From contig CM043945.1 in NCBI GenBank assembly GCA_014529385.2, positions 155,690,741-155,754,740 on the forward strand: 64,000 bases of DNA. Direction: 5' to 3'. Below, piece by piece: positions 1 through 14,479 of the stretch. This DNA is from Adiantum capillus-veneris (taxonomy: Eukaryota; Streptophyta; Polypodiopsida; Polypodiales; Pteridaceae). Below the pieces are notes generated by a model, which was given only the letters and a program-made list of their open reading frames with translations, was not told where the DNA came from and did not search any database. Each line of letters starts with the position of its first letter. Positions within the stretch are counted from its first letter, which is position 1. The translations under genes were made by a program, and so were the position numbers.

Positions 1-531
1 CTCTTCTAAAAGACTTCCTAATTCCTTGTAATGCGTATCTTTACATACAAGCATTGTGGTAGTCTCCACAAATCCAAACTCTTTAAAAATGTGCATAAAA
101 CAATGAATAGGCAAACACCAACTCAAGCCCACAGACCTAGAAGCTTTAGAGTATTTCAAAGAGTTTTGGACATCCATTATCATCTTTTGCTTGAAAGATG
201 CTACCGACCACAAATCTGGCACCGACCACTTTATACTTAATAAGGAAGTTACTTTGATAGGTTCAAGCGTTCCAAATGCTTGTGTAGAAGTAGGGACAAT
301 ATAGGAGTGAGAATAGAAGAAAATCCTTCTTTGAACCAGTTTGGTTGGGCAAAGATGTGGGAACATTATTGCTCCAATATCCGTATGTATAGCATTGAAT
401 GTGCCGGAGAGACTATGTAGTGGCTGCTCCTCCACCAACGTGGATGGAAATATGACTATAAATGCATGACAAATCTTAAGTATGAATCCATAATAACATT
501 ACACTGTGATTTCACACCTAGCTTTGTATTC

Positions 532-852
532 TCAAAGCATGTACTTACAATGTGTTGGAAATCGAGGTGGTTGTTGCAAATGCATGGTTGACATTGAGAA
601 AACATGTTGCACAATGGCTACGGTCCCCTTGTCTTTGCGGTTCTTGAAGCCAAGGAGCTTTCCTTTCCAATGAAGATCCAAGTTTGCACGATTCCGCACA
701 CGATGAGGGCCAATAGCAGATGGTTGCATGTATACCCAAGCACCTTTGGTGAACTCTTGTGGCACCCACTCATCATCTACACCTCTAGTGTTGTGGCATG
801 CAAGTGCTGTGACCTCATTCTTTGGCCGCCTTTGCGAAGTAGAGTTAGCCAT
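532..852 (-). pseudogene. Unrecognised coding remnant, one of two copies in the window
   Basis: An open frame of about 106 codons on the minus strand that I do not recognise. A 20-codon block (minus strand of 739-799) reads CHNTRGVDDEWVPQEFTKGA. A related block on the minus strand of 37,769-37,829 reads CHNSEGVDSEWLPQEYLKGA. The two differ mostly by conservative changes, which suggests both descend from a real protein, probably a multicopy element protein. Minus-strand coding-like sequence continues toward position 1 with stops. No catalytic motif is visible. Confidence 0.35.
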
Positions 853-924
853 GGTTGAGCAAAGAAAACTAGGAGGAGGAGAAGGACCTTGCTTGTTGCT
901 ACAATGTACAGAGGATAAAGTGAT

Positions 925-1136
925 ATGAGAAGGTGGATAACCCTTGTGGCAATGGGAGGAGAAGGTGGATAACCCTTGCTTGGTGTGGCAATGGGAGGAG
1001 AAGGTGGATAACCTTTGCTTGGTGTGGCAATGGAAGGTGGTAGGGGAGGAGAGAAGAGCTTCCTTGCTGCAACAATGGAGATGGTGTAGAGAGAGAGTGT
1101 GTTGGAGTAGAGGATGAGTGTGATGGTTGCAACCAA
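925..1136. repeat. Short degenerate direct repeats
   Basis: A phrase of about 50 bases (aaggtggataacccttg, then a run like gcttggtgtggcaatggg) occurs about three times between 925 and 1030. The minus-strand frame across it is low-complexity Pro/Ser/Thr and is not supported as a gene. Confidence 0.5.
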
Positions 1137-2750
1137 GGAGGGGTTGGAAAAGGGGGGTTTCTAGAAAGAGAAAATCACTTTTTGCCTAAGAACTACTTTT
1201 GGGGGAGCTCTGGATAGCAAAAAAAGATTTTTCAAAAGTTTTTTAAAAAATTTGAATTTTAGGGTTTTTGGGTGCACGTTTTGACTTTTTGAGGTCAAAA
1301 AATGCTTTTTTGACCATAGAATAGTTTTAGGGGGGTTTTAAGAAGATGAAATTTGAGTTTTGAAAATTTTGAAAAATTTCAAATTTTTGGGATTTTTTCA
1401 GAACCGGATCAAAAAGGAGGGAAGTTGGAGGTTCCATATGCCCCCCCCCCCCGCCTACCCGCCCCCACCCCACCCCACCTTCTCACTAGGTAAGAGCCCA
1501 TTTAAGAAGTGTAATACTACTTTGTCCCCCTACATTTTTGAGGGCATAGAGTGTGTCCACCACCCTCTTCTCATTGGCTGGCCTCTAATTAACCTTAATC
1601 CCAAAGGGCCCCTAGAGGGTTCATATTTTTCCTAATGAGCCTTCTCTCACTTTCATTCACACTTCCACACACACACTAATTCCTCTTTATCCCTCACTCA
1701 GACCTGCACCTTCCATGGTTTCTTTCACTCTCTTCACCACTAGCTAACCTCCCCCTCACCTCCTTTAGCTCTCATATGAACTCGACATGTATATACACCA
1801 TATCCATGTCTCTCTCTATTACCTCTAAATCATAATTTCATCTTACCTCTTCTCTATGTATATAAAACTTAGCACATAATCCATGCTGAACCTTTGCAAA
1901 ATTGAAAAATATCATCACCAAAACATCATTTTCATAGTTGGTGATTGACATCGGCAACGAAGGCATAAAGAAGAAGAAGAAGAAGAAGAAGAAGAAGAAG
2001 AAGAATAAGAAGAGGATTGGCAGTTATTCTTGACAATCTACACAAGATAAGTCCAAGCTCCTTCAAAGCTTCACCATCTCAAGGATTCCCACTTCATTCA
2101 CTATCTCCTTTAACCATCAAACTCATTCTACCCATTGTAAATTGTACCACTAAATTTTTAGTGATTACTAACACTAACCACTAACCTTGTTGTGTAAAAA
2201 ATGCACCCTCAGCTACTATCCACTAAAGGAGACACTCCCAAGTTATTCACTCAAACCTCTCTTCTTTCAGCCTCAATAATTCTCTGTCCTTGATCCCACA
2301 TTCATGTGACTCAAAGGATAAGAGAGACCCACTCTCATTTGAAATTAAAAAAATATCATAATTCGTGTCTCTCTTAATAAAATTGATTAGGCTTAATTCT
2401 AATCGAGGTTTTACGGGGCTTGCTAAATTGTTTGCATAGGAATAATTGTAAGAGGGTGATACGATGAGAGGGCTCCCATAACCCTAAGACAATGGTATAA
2501 TGGCAATAAGATCAAGCCTTGTGTTGTGTCTCTAATTTTTCTAAGCTTGGAAGCATCTAATCTTTTAGGTCAGGATCTAATTGTTCAAGTTGGTTTGTAC
2601 TCTCTACCTTAATCTCTTTCAAATCCCTGCAGTTCTAAAAGACTATGTTTGGTGTGTATTTGTGTGGAAATTTTGCATTCCTTTTTTTGTATATTTGGCT
2701 ACATACTATTTGCATCCTAGTTCACATCCATAACTAGGTGGTGCCCCTTT
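1137..2750. other. Non-coding, low-complexity stretch
   Basis: AT-rich and pyrimidine-rich sequence without a convincing reading frame. It holds a 12-C tract at 1441-1452 and a GAA trinucleotide microsatellite at about 1968-2005. Confidence 0.6.
1968..2005 (+). repeat. (GAA)n microsatellite
   Basis: About twelve GAA units, interrupted at the right end by aat. A similar CTT run lies at 9250-9276. Confidence 0.9.
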
Positions 2751-2862
2751 CTTTTGTTGGGTTTGGCTGTGGGTTTGTTGTCTTCTTGTGTGCTTGTAGT
2801 TGCCCCATCCCCAGTTGAGCAGCACGCGAGCCTTGAGGAGTGTTTAGAGGTCGCTTCGCTTA

Positions 2863-3433
2863 TTGCCCACCCCAGACCGCCTCAATGCCATCATAGCACT
2901 GTGGGAGGAAATGGAGTATTCAGAAGAATTAGATCAAAATTTTATCTTTTTCAAAATAGATTTTGATAAGGCTTATGACAAAATTGAATGGGAGTTCATA
3001 CTTAAAAGTCTATATGATATGGATTTGGGAACATTCTTTATCAAATTTAATCACATTCGTTTGTGAACTCATCAATTAGAATTTCACTTAATAATACTCT
3101 TACAGATGCTATTCCATTACAAAAATCCATAAGACAAGGTTTTCCACTTTCTTGTTTGCTCTATGCTATCTCATTTGATGCCTTGGGTTGGCTTGTCAAA
3201 GATGTTATGTAGTAGGGCAAACTCACTTCCATAAACATACCTGTCTCTATGGAGAAAATGTGCCTCCAATAGTTTGCATTGTTGATGATATCAATGCAAT
3301 TGTGAGGAACGATGTACATTCAGTGGAGAATTTTTGGTCTTGTCTTAACACTTATGGTCTTGCAAGTGTATCAGCTATTAACCATGATAAAACATGTTAT
3401 ATGATCGCCAAAGGAACTTGTCCTCCATTATAA
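2863..3433 (+). pseudogene. LINE (non-LTR) reverse transcriptase fragment
   Basis: Frames on the plus strand together give a truncated non-LTR reverse transcriptase. The first part has FFKIDFDKAYDKIEWEFI, the palm motif with catalytic Asp in DFDKAYD. After a frame break comes KSIRQGFPLSCLLYAISFDA, the typical RQGxPLSxxLF motif. A further piece reads IVDDINAIV, matching the F/YADD box with its second catalytic aspartates, then a Glu-Asn-Phe-Trp stretch. Endonuclease, RNase H and 3' tail are absent, so this is a short, frameshifted 5'-truncated relic. The L1-like clade is probable but not resolved. Confidence 0.8.
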
Positions 3434-4186
3434 CTTAGGCATGTTGCAAACAAATAGAGGAAGGATATATTTTTAGGTTTTTAGGTATTCCTATGGGTTT
3501 CAATGTGTCTTTCAACCACCAGGTGGGATTGGGTATTAGTAGGTTTAGGAAAAAACTTTTTTTTAGATAGAATCTGATAAGACCTAGTGTGCTAGGGTAG
3601 ATTAGTATTAGTTGCATTCATGGGTATTAAGCATGATTTACACTAATCCAATTAAATTACCAAGTGGAATCAATGTGCAAAATAAGTAGTCAATGCATTA
3701 GATTCTTTATGAAGAATGTACAAAGTGATTTTATATTTAAAGCTAAGATGCTAAAAGATAGAGATCATAGACCTTATTAAATGCAGTCTTTGTGGAATTC
3801 ATTGATGTGCTCTTCATGGGTCATGGATGCATGAATGCCTCATATATTGTGTGTCACATGAAAGAGATGGTTCCCATGAGGAGGTTTACCCTAACAATCT
3901 CCCCTTTAAACCAAATCATGGTGCTCTTTAGTGATTCATCTAGGGTTTGCGATGGTCCACTCATACATCATAGGAGGTTCAACATGATACATCTCTCTAT
4001 GGTTCACAAGGTGGCCATTTAGTCATGCCTAGGTTCAATTATAGAGTACATCATAATCATAGAGGGGGTAAAGATCATGTATCATAGTAGTGTTCTTCAT
4101 GCTTGATTCTTGTTGGTGTGTTTGTCATGTCTCCCATGTTCTTTCTCTTCTTCATGACTTCCAATCCGTGCTAGAGGCACATACTC
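3434..4186. other. Non-coding stretch between two retroelement relics
   Basis: No supportable gene. Short frames here lack motifs. It may hold decayed sequence of either neighbouring relic. Confidence 0.5.
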
Positions 4187-4696
4187 AAACCTAAATCTAT
4201 AGAGGAAGGTGATTGGGTGTTGGTGTATGACAACAGTCTTGACAACCAACATTCAACAATAAGAAATCTTTCAAAAAGATGGTTTGGTCCTTATGTAGTT
4301 AAGCATGTACATGGGAATGCAACTTACACCTTGCATGAGCTAGATGGGATGGAAATGAAGATTCTCATTACAAGGAAAATAATCAAGTTGTTCAAAAGAA
4401 GAGGTGATACAGATCCCTTTGAATCACAAGGAATTCAAAATGAAGGCTCTGATGAAAATTTTATGGATGTGCATGAAGAAAGAGAGGACAATGCTTTAGA
4501 CCGTGCACAATGTTCCTTCAGCCCTCACAGTCATGGAACTTGCAAAACGATATATGTGGAACATGCCGAAGGATGTGCAGGTTTAGAGGGAGTGGATGTT
4601 GTGCCATGGCATGTGCATAATGTGAAACTAATATATTTACGTCACTCTCAATGCTTTTGTTATGTGGGACCAAATGCTATAATGTACATAGTGTGA
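4187..4696 (+). pseudogene. Ty3/gypsy integrase C-terminal (GPY/F) fragment
   Basis: The frame opens with GDWVLVYDNSLDNQH and continues RWFGPYVVKHVHGNATYTLH, ELDGMEMKI and IIKLFKRR. This is the GPY/F module that ends many Ty3/gypsy integrases, where the GPY/F residues follow a basic segment and precede the terminal beta strands. Integrase core, RNase H and RT are not found upstream, so it is an orphan 3' piece. The distal part (from about residue 75) is acidic, then Cys/His-containing, and is not recognised. The giant element's tail at 55,119-55,304 belongs to the same module but is clearly divergent. Confidence 0.7.
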
Positions 4697-5652
4697 TATA
4701 TGCGAAAACAAATGCCACGATTGCAGTTCCATATATACCTTGTCGAGACAGCGAGTCCCTGGACGTGGCACTATGGCATATTTTTCAAAAAATCCTATTC
4801 CTAGCTTGATTTAGAAATTTAAAAATGTCCAGTGTTTTGAAATGGCACGCTCGTTTTGCCTAGAAAGTTCAATGTGGGCGATCTCGGCCAAAAATAACAG
4901 GTTTCATGTGCGGGTGTAAGAGATGTATCCAGAGTGCTTTCCAAGTGGTAAAATGAGTTTCAAGATGAAATTTAATCCCAAGGTATTTTTATATTATTTT
5001 AGGGATTTTTCCTAGCTTGTTTAGGCATTTTACGAGCAAAAAGGGCATTTTTGGGCTAAAAATGGCCAAAAAGGTCATACAATGGTAAAAATTGACCCAA
5101 AAATGGTAAAAAATGACTCAAAATGTCACATCACTCATGGTGCCATGATTGTGAGGACTGAAGGAACATTTTAGAAGAAGACTACCAGCACTTTGAGCTC
5201 CTTTCTGAAGGGATACATAGCCTACACCTATGGTCTGCTAGTATTCGAGGTCGTGAGGCCACCAATTAGTGTTTCCCCACTTCAAGTACTTACTTGGGAT
5301 TGTCGAAATAAATTATGAAGCTTCCATAAAATGGCTACACTGGAGAATTTGAGCGTTTGTTTAGGGTTTTTATCAGGGCGAAAGAGCATTGCAATTGTGC
5401 AATTGGAGCAAGGCTAAACCAATTCATCAGACACACAAGAATTCTGAGTTGATCTTGGTTATTTTTTAAAGAAAATCTTCCATGGATGGAGTTTTTCTAT
5501 TTTTGAATGTGTTTTTAGCTTCAAATCTTCCACGGATTGCTTGATTTTGCTGCAAATCCTCACAATCAGAGGCCCGATGCTTTCCTAGTCGCACTGCACA
5601 CTTCTTGACAACGGTCTCACCCTAATATCAGAGTTTAGGGAAGAGAAAAGGG
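4697..5652. other. Non-coding stretch
   Basis: No gene is supported. The part at 4980-5110 has repeated aaaatgg/aaaaatg words but no clear period. Confidence 0.5.
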
Positions 5653-5660
5653 AGGGTGTG

Positions 5661-5692
5661 GGGGGGGGGGGGACAACATGAGACTTACAATA

Positions 5693-5748
<56 letters not shown>
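5661..5748 (+). repeat. Poly-G tract followed by (CT)n microsatellite
   Basis: Twelve G at 5661-5672, then a CT dinucleotide tract at about 5693-5748 with single interruptions. Open frames here that read as Ser-Leu repeats are artefacts of the microsatellite. Confidence 0.95.
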
Positions 5749-6612
5749 ATCCTCAAGTCTCAAGATTCAAGGGTGGGTCCGACAAGGGCGAGGGCCGTGG
5801 GGAAAATCCCCCTTGCATTCACAAGGAGGAAATTGTGACTTTCACCAAATAGGAGGGGATCAAGATCAAAGATTATTGCACCAACAAGAGCATTAACTTT
5901 TCCTTCTTCAATGCATACCGAGACGATCTGTGCACGTAGATATGATTGTCTCACTCTCTCTCTCTCTATGCTATCTGCAAATTGCCACCATTGAAGAGAT
6001 CCCTATTTCCTCATTTAGGGTAACCTATTTGGGGCACAAATTCCTAAGGATTTTTTCCACAGCACATGCAAACCCTCAAAAACTTTCATGGTCCGACCTT
6101 GTGCTCGGAGGTCCATTTGGCAATAAACACACAATAGATTCTAGCAAGCACGTTTGGGTTTGTGCACTGCTTGGAGGTCCTTTGAGCAATAAACACACGG
6201 TAAATTCTAGCAAGCACATCAGACTTTGTGCATTGCCATATATTATCTAAGTTTTTGCTTGAGGTGCAAGTATCTTAAGATCTTGGCATGAAGATTTTCT
6301 TTAAGAACTCCAATCAAGCTTTGACCTCCTACAAATCTTTGCAAGGTCAATTTTGAGCATGGCTAGTGCATGACATTGAGAATTTGGGGGGTGCACTATG
6401 TAATCATGTTAATGTACCACATGAGTTCATAAGGAGGGGTTTTGTATGCAAAAGTTTTGGGCAATCTAAAAGAGATACATTAAAATAAGGGGTTTTTATA
6501 TTCAAGTTGAAAAAAATTCCTAAAATAAGGGGTCATTGTTTTTATGCAAATATGTTTAAAAAGGAGTGTTTAATTATCCCATGAATGCACGTTATATAGG
6601 GGTTATTGAATA

Positions 6613-6615
<3 letters not shown>
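5749..6615. other. Non-coding stretch with a short direct repeat
   Basis: No gene is supported. A phrase of about 60 bases is repeated directly at about 6100-6155 and 6160-6220 (gaggtcc, then caataaacacac, then gattctagcaagcac), a local tandem duplication. Confidence 0.5.

Positions 6616-6653
<38 letters not shown>
6616..6653 (+). repeat. 38-base poly-C tract
   Basis: An uninterrupted run of 38 cytosines. Mononucleotide G/C runs of this length are rare, so the true length may differ from the assembled one. Confidence 0.9.
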
Positions 6654-6655
<2 letters not shown>

Positions 6656-6966
6656 TGAGATTGAGAACAATGCAAGCAGAACATGCATGAAGGTCAAAAA
6701 CTGAGACATATCCCTCCCCAGGGGTCTATGCACAAAATATGCAATTTACACCTTCATACAATTTTCAATATACATCAGAGTTCGGAAGCATTTGCATAGG
6801 GGAGGAGTTCTCGTTGCCCGACCAAGCATGGAGTTTATGCCATGAGCCATACTGCATCCAGAGGTACCTAGCGACTAGTGCTACCCCTAAATGGGTGTTA
6901 TGAATGAAAGCGTACTCAAGAAAAATATAACATTGTGGAGGGTGAAAATATGTGTACACTGCATTG

Positions 6967-10243
<3,277 letters not shown>

Positions 10244-10244
10244 A

Positions 10245-10256
10245 TCCTCCCACACT
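10245..10256 (-). promoter_or_regulatory. Polypurine tract of the chromovirus
   Basis: On the minus strand a purine-rich run (agtgtgggagga) lies about 20 bases past the end of the chromodomain frame and immediately before a TG dinucleotide. In LTR retrotransposons this tract primes plus-strand synthesis and sits directly against the 3' LTR. Confidence 0.65.
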
Positions 10257-10275
10257 TGAAAAATTTGAGGTGTCC

Positions 10276-10994
10276 TTACCTCGACATGAAATCTAGATAA
10301 TTTAGTCTCATTACATTATCATGTTCCCAAGTGGCATCTTCTTGAGGATACGTTGACCATTTAACAAGGTGTATAATAATGGTCCGATTACGTAGAGGCT
10401 TAGTTTTGCTCTGAAGTATCACTTTGGGATATACTTCAAAAGTCCCATTGGTAGAGGTAGATAATAGAGAATCATCAAGAATGTGTTGCGGATCAGGGAC
10501 ATACTTCTTGAGTAAGATGACGTGAAAAACATCATGTACTTTTATGTGTGGTGGTAACAAGAGTCTGTAAGCCTGATCAATAATCCTTTCTATGATTACA
10601 AAGGGTCCACAATATATGGCACTTAGCTTCTTACACTTACCCATCGATAAAGAGCTACGTTTGGGTTTTACTCTCAAAAATACCATATCGCTCTCTTCAA
10701 AAAGTATGACAGATCATTTTGGATCAGCATAACTCTTTTGTCTATCTTGAGCAGTTTTAATATCCTACCGTATAAGATCAGTTTGTAGTTGCATTTCATC
10801 CAACATTTCTTTGGATGCTTGAACTCGTATGAGAGGGTTTGTCCATTTGAGTGGAGTAAGACACTCTTGTACGTACAATGCTTGAAAAGGAGACATTCCA
10901 ATTGAGCTTGAAATGAGGAATTATACGCAAATTCAACCAAATACAAATATATAGTCCATTTACCCTGCTCATGCATAAAATAATCTCTTAACAT
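10276..10994 (-). pseudogene. Chromovirus integrase C-terminus and chromodomain
   Basis: Two overlapping frames continue the integrase. The first (10,994-10,674) starts MLRDYFMHEQGKWTIYLYLV then EFAYNSSF, the usual post-catalytic segment, and shifts frame. The second (10,686-10,276) has VFLRVKPKRSSL, AIYCGPFVIIERI (GPY/F-type module) and VHDVFHVILLKKYVPD. It ends in a chromodomain-like block with LRNRTIIIHLVKWSTYPQED and ATWEHDNVM, matching the aromatic cage region and the E-x-x-TWE motif. Chromodomains in this class direct integration to heterochromatin by reading histone methyl marks. The broken frame argues it is not expressed as a whole. Confidence 0.85.
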
Positions 10995-10998
10995 ATCT

Positions 10999-11660
10999 TC
11001 AATGATTTTTGATTTTTTCTTTCTGACTGCCCATCAGTCTGAGCATGATAAGTAGTACTAAAGGCCAACTGGGTCCTGAAGCTGAGAATAAGGTTTTCCA
11101 AAAGTTAGAGGTGAACTTCGCATCACGATCAGAAATTATCCGGCGAGGTAAACTGTGATACATGAAAACACCTTTCATGAAGACTTGAGCTATATTCTTA
11201 GCCGTAAAGGTTGTCTTGACTGGAAATAAATGGGTCATTTTTGTAATCATATTAACAACCACAACAATAGAGTCATATCCCAGAGATGTAGGAAGTCCTG
11301 TAGTAAAATCCATGGATATGCATTCCCATGTCATTTGTGGAGCATCAATAGGTTGAAGCTTACCGGGGTATCAAATTCGTTCAGCTTTGATACATTGACA
11401 TGTTAAGAATCTTGTAACATAGTTCAACACGCTTTAGTCCTGGCCAAAAGAAACTCTTTCTTACAGTAGAGTAAGTCTTAATGTATCTTGGATGTCGTTC
11501 TATAGGTATATCATGAGCTTCTTGTAATATTTGAAGTCTGATTCCACCTTGATTTGGAATACAAAGACGTTTACCGAAGTAAAGGTCATCTCCTTCAACG
11601 TGGAAGCCTTTGATTTTCCTCTCTTGCTTCTCTGTGCAATTATCTATGTTCTTCAAGTAC
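10999..11660 (-). pseudogene. Chromovirus integrase zinc-binding and catalytic domains
   Basis: The frame at 11,656-11,381 carries the H2C2 region: HDIPIERHPRYIKTYSTVRK, then FFWPGLKR, then a degraded Cys pair (CYKIL, CQC in another frame). The core follows: ECISMDFTTGLP supplies the first Asp, IISDRDAKFTS the second. After a frameshift the adjacent frame reads YHAQTDGQSER, which supplies the catalytic Glu. So the DDE triad is still legible across two frames. The frame breaks near 11,090 and 11,380 and ends before the tail at 10,994. Confidence 0.88.
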
Positions 11661-11937
11661 TGGATTTTTATGTAAAACAGGTCCTACATCATACCTTCTC
11701 GAATAAGGTCAATGAAAGAAGTAGTAGAAGTTGTGATAGCCGCTATATTACTCTTCCTGCTTAAGGCATCGGCCACAAGATTTTTCTTCCCAAGTTTATA
11801 TTCAATTTCAAAATCATATTTTCATAACAACTCCATCTATCTTGTTGTTACATATTAAGGTCAGATTGGGTGTAGATCCACTTCAGGCTTTTATGGTTGG
11901 TATGTAGTTCAAATCTCCTTCTAAGAAGATAATGTCG

Positions 11938-12905
11938 CTATACTTTAAGAGCATGCACAACGGCCAATAATTCCAAGTCATGTATAGGATATTTTAACTC
12001 ACGTATACCAAACTTACAAGGTTCATAAGCTACTGGTTTTCCTTCTTGAGACAGAACGCCACCGATTTCTTGTCCACTTGCATCAGTGAGCACAGTGAAT
12101 GTCTTTGAGAAGTCTGGAAGCTGTAGTATTGGAGCATTCACAAAAGCTTCTTTGCGTTTCTCAAAACTAGCACGTTCATTCCAAGTAAACACTTCAGCAT
12201 TCTTAAGTATATTAGTCAATGGAGATATGATTTTAGCATATCCTTGATATAAATGTATGATACCATCCTGTTAAACCAAGAAAGCCACATAATTTCCGTA
12301 CTGATTTCGGTGTAGGCCAAGCTATAAAAACTTTGATTTTACTTGGGTCAGTAGAAACACCATCCTTGGATACAATAAATCCCAAATATTCCACCTTGTC
12401 TAGTGAAGAAGGTGCATTTTCTACATTTGGCATAAAGTTGATTTTGATGGAGAAGTTCAAGTACTCGGTGCACATGTTGTTCGTGTTCTTCTCTATATCT
12501 TGAGTAAACCAGGATATCATCAAATAAGACAAGAACAAAATCATCAAGATGCTCTCGAAACACATCGGTTATGAGACGATTAAAAGTTGCCGGAGCATTG
12601 GTAAGTCCAAAAGGCATAACTATAAATTCATAATGTCCAAAACGTGTATTAAATATTGTCTTTGGTATGTCCTCCTCCTTGATTTGGATTTGGTAATACC
12701 CTGATTTAAGATCAATTTTTGTGAAGATAGAAGCTTCATGTAATCGGTTAAGTAGTCCATCAATCTTCGGTATTGCATACTTATTCTTGACTATTACCTG
12801 GTTCAATCCACGATAATCAATACAAAGATGTAGAGTACCATCCTTCTTTAAAGAGAACATGGGTACTCCATGGAGAAACGCTGGGTTGAATAAAGCCTTG
12901 TTCAA
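11938..12905 (-). pseudogene. Chromovirus reverse transcriptase and RNase H
   Basis: RT fingers and palm read FSLKKDGTLHLCIDYRGLNQ, FTKIDLKSGYYQI (first Asp), MPFGLTNAPATF and VLFDDILVYS (the FDD form of the YxDD box). After a frameshift near 12,400 the thumb continues with EYLGFIVSKDGV and ends at a stop near 12,233. RNase H restarts at 12,219 with FTVLTDASGQEIGGVLSQ and FGIRELKYPIHDLELLAVVH, giving the catalytic Asp and Glu. The later RNase H part (ELHTNHKSL) continues with stops to about 11,850. RT copies the element RNA and RNase H removes the template. Confidence 0.92.
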
Positions 12906-13074
12906 GAAGTTGAGTTAATTGCTACTTGAGTTCCACAGATTCAGGTACTTACATTTTTTAAGGTCTATGGGCAACTGGTTGAGCTTCTGGAGTAAGCTCT
13001 ATTGCATGATCAACATAACGCTTGGGTGGTAACTGTGAAAGTACTTCAAAAAATACATCATCCAATTCTATTAT

Positions 13075-13636
13075 TCATTCAAGTTCAGGTGAATCTATCT
13101 TCTTCTTCTTAGGGTTACGGTTTACTGCATAAATCCTTTTATTTTTCCTATGACTCTTCATAAGTTTGGTAAAGTTCACTAATTTGAGCCTAGACTTTCC
13201 TCGTTTCCCAGTAACTGTAACCCTACAGTTTTGGTCATTTTTGAAAGTCAATGAAGTGTCTTTACAATGTATGTGAGCATCATTGGCTTTAAGACAATCC
13301 ATTCCTAGAATTCCACCGTAGATTCCTATGGGTAAGATTCTGAAGTTTGCATAAGTATCACGACCATCCAAAACAAAATTCAAGTTACCCACTGAAGTAG
13401 AAGATCTAACATTTCTACCCGTAGCTAACTCTAATGTAAGGTCTATATCAGGGTGTTCGGGCAAAATGAGGTTTCTGATGCTGTTAGGAGATATGAAAGA
13501 ATGTGTACTCCCTTAATTAAATCAATAAGGAAAAATGCATACCTTGATACTCTGTTGGGGTTTGAATTACTAAAAATTGTTCATTCACTTTCTGATGTTC
13601 AATTGCAGCATGAACATACGTTGTTGGGCGCATTTT
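13075..13636 (-). pseudogene. Chromovirus retropepsin (aspartic protease)
   Basis: Minus-strand frames give the N-terminal strand EQFLVIQTPTEYQG and MHFSLLID, then after a small insertion or deletion GSTHSFISPN. This preserves the D-[ST]-G active-site neighbourhood, though the Asp is out of frame with the Gly. The remainder (13,464-13,075) reads LELATGRNVRSS, LDGRDTYANFRILPIG and GGILGMDCLKAND, the ILGMDWL-type flap and C-terminal hydrophobic-Gly motif. A basic tail (RNPKKKKID) links toward RT. The domain is inactive as it stands. Confidence 0.82.
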
Positions 13637-14476
13637 TGACACCCCGTTTTTTGTAAATTTGTACATACGGACATGAAGCTCGATGTCAAAAGTGTGTGTG
13701 GGATATCTTTTTGTGGGTCTTTTATCTTGCTTTAGCAAGCACATGTACATGCACTGCAAGTCGCTAGTCTAGTGACAGCTGTCGGGCTCCTGTAAGTGCC
13801 CGTGAGTGAGTTTTTTGAAGTGAGCCTTGTATATAACTTAAACTCATGTACAAACTTAAAAAAGTTCAGTCAAAGATCAGAAATTTTCAGGTTTTAGCTC
13901 GTTCTGTCTCCTTGGTGCTCTTGGATGCAGTTTTTTGCCCCGACTAGCCTTCTCTACGTGTAGTCGTGCTGGGACAGCTCTCTGTTCGCGTCAATTTTGC
14001 TCATGGGGACATATGGAATCAATTTTAGTAATCTTCAGCTTTCGCGCCAGTCATTTTTCAAGATTTCTCTCAAGCTTTAAAGTGCCCCAATTGGAGTTGT
14101 GCTCATCAGGTTACGACTAGTTCTCTGCAGGGTTATGGCTATGGCAGCCTAGTGGCAAATTGTGTGTAGACAGATTCGGAGGGCATGTATCTATGAATTG
14201 TGGAATTGATGTTGAAGTTGTGGGTTTGTGATGTTTGATTGTGAAAGGAGAGGCTCTTTTCTTCATCTGCATTGGTCGGCGTGTGCTGTAAATCCATGCT
14301 TTGGCAGGGTTTTGCTCCTATGTGACATAGTCTCTTGGGTGGGCGACGGCTAGTAAATTCCCAAGGGGATTACTCTTGTTGGACTTGTGGTGTTCCAAAG
14401 GGATTTTCCAAAGCTTTTGGTGTTCTTATAGTTCTCTTTCAACGCTCTTGGGTGACATCGCTATAGGGGTGTTTCA
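13637..14476. mobile_element. Candidate solo LTR inserted between gag and protease
   Basis: About 840 bases without coding similarity interrupt the chromovirus exactly between the gag tail and the protease. The segment starts TGACACCCC and ends GGGGTGTTTCA, so it has TG...CA ends set in a short imperfect inverted repeat, as LTRs do. No internal coding sequence remains. The flanks (atttt on the left, gtttg on the right) do not form a clean 5-base duplication, so it could instead be another insertion or part of the element's own spacer. Confidence 0.45.
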
Positions 14477-14479
14477 GTT

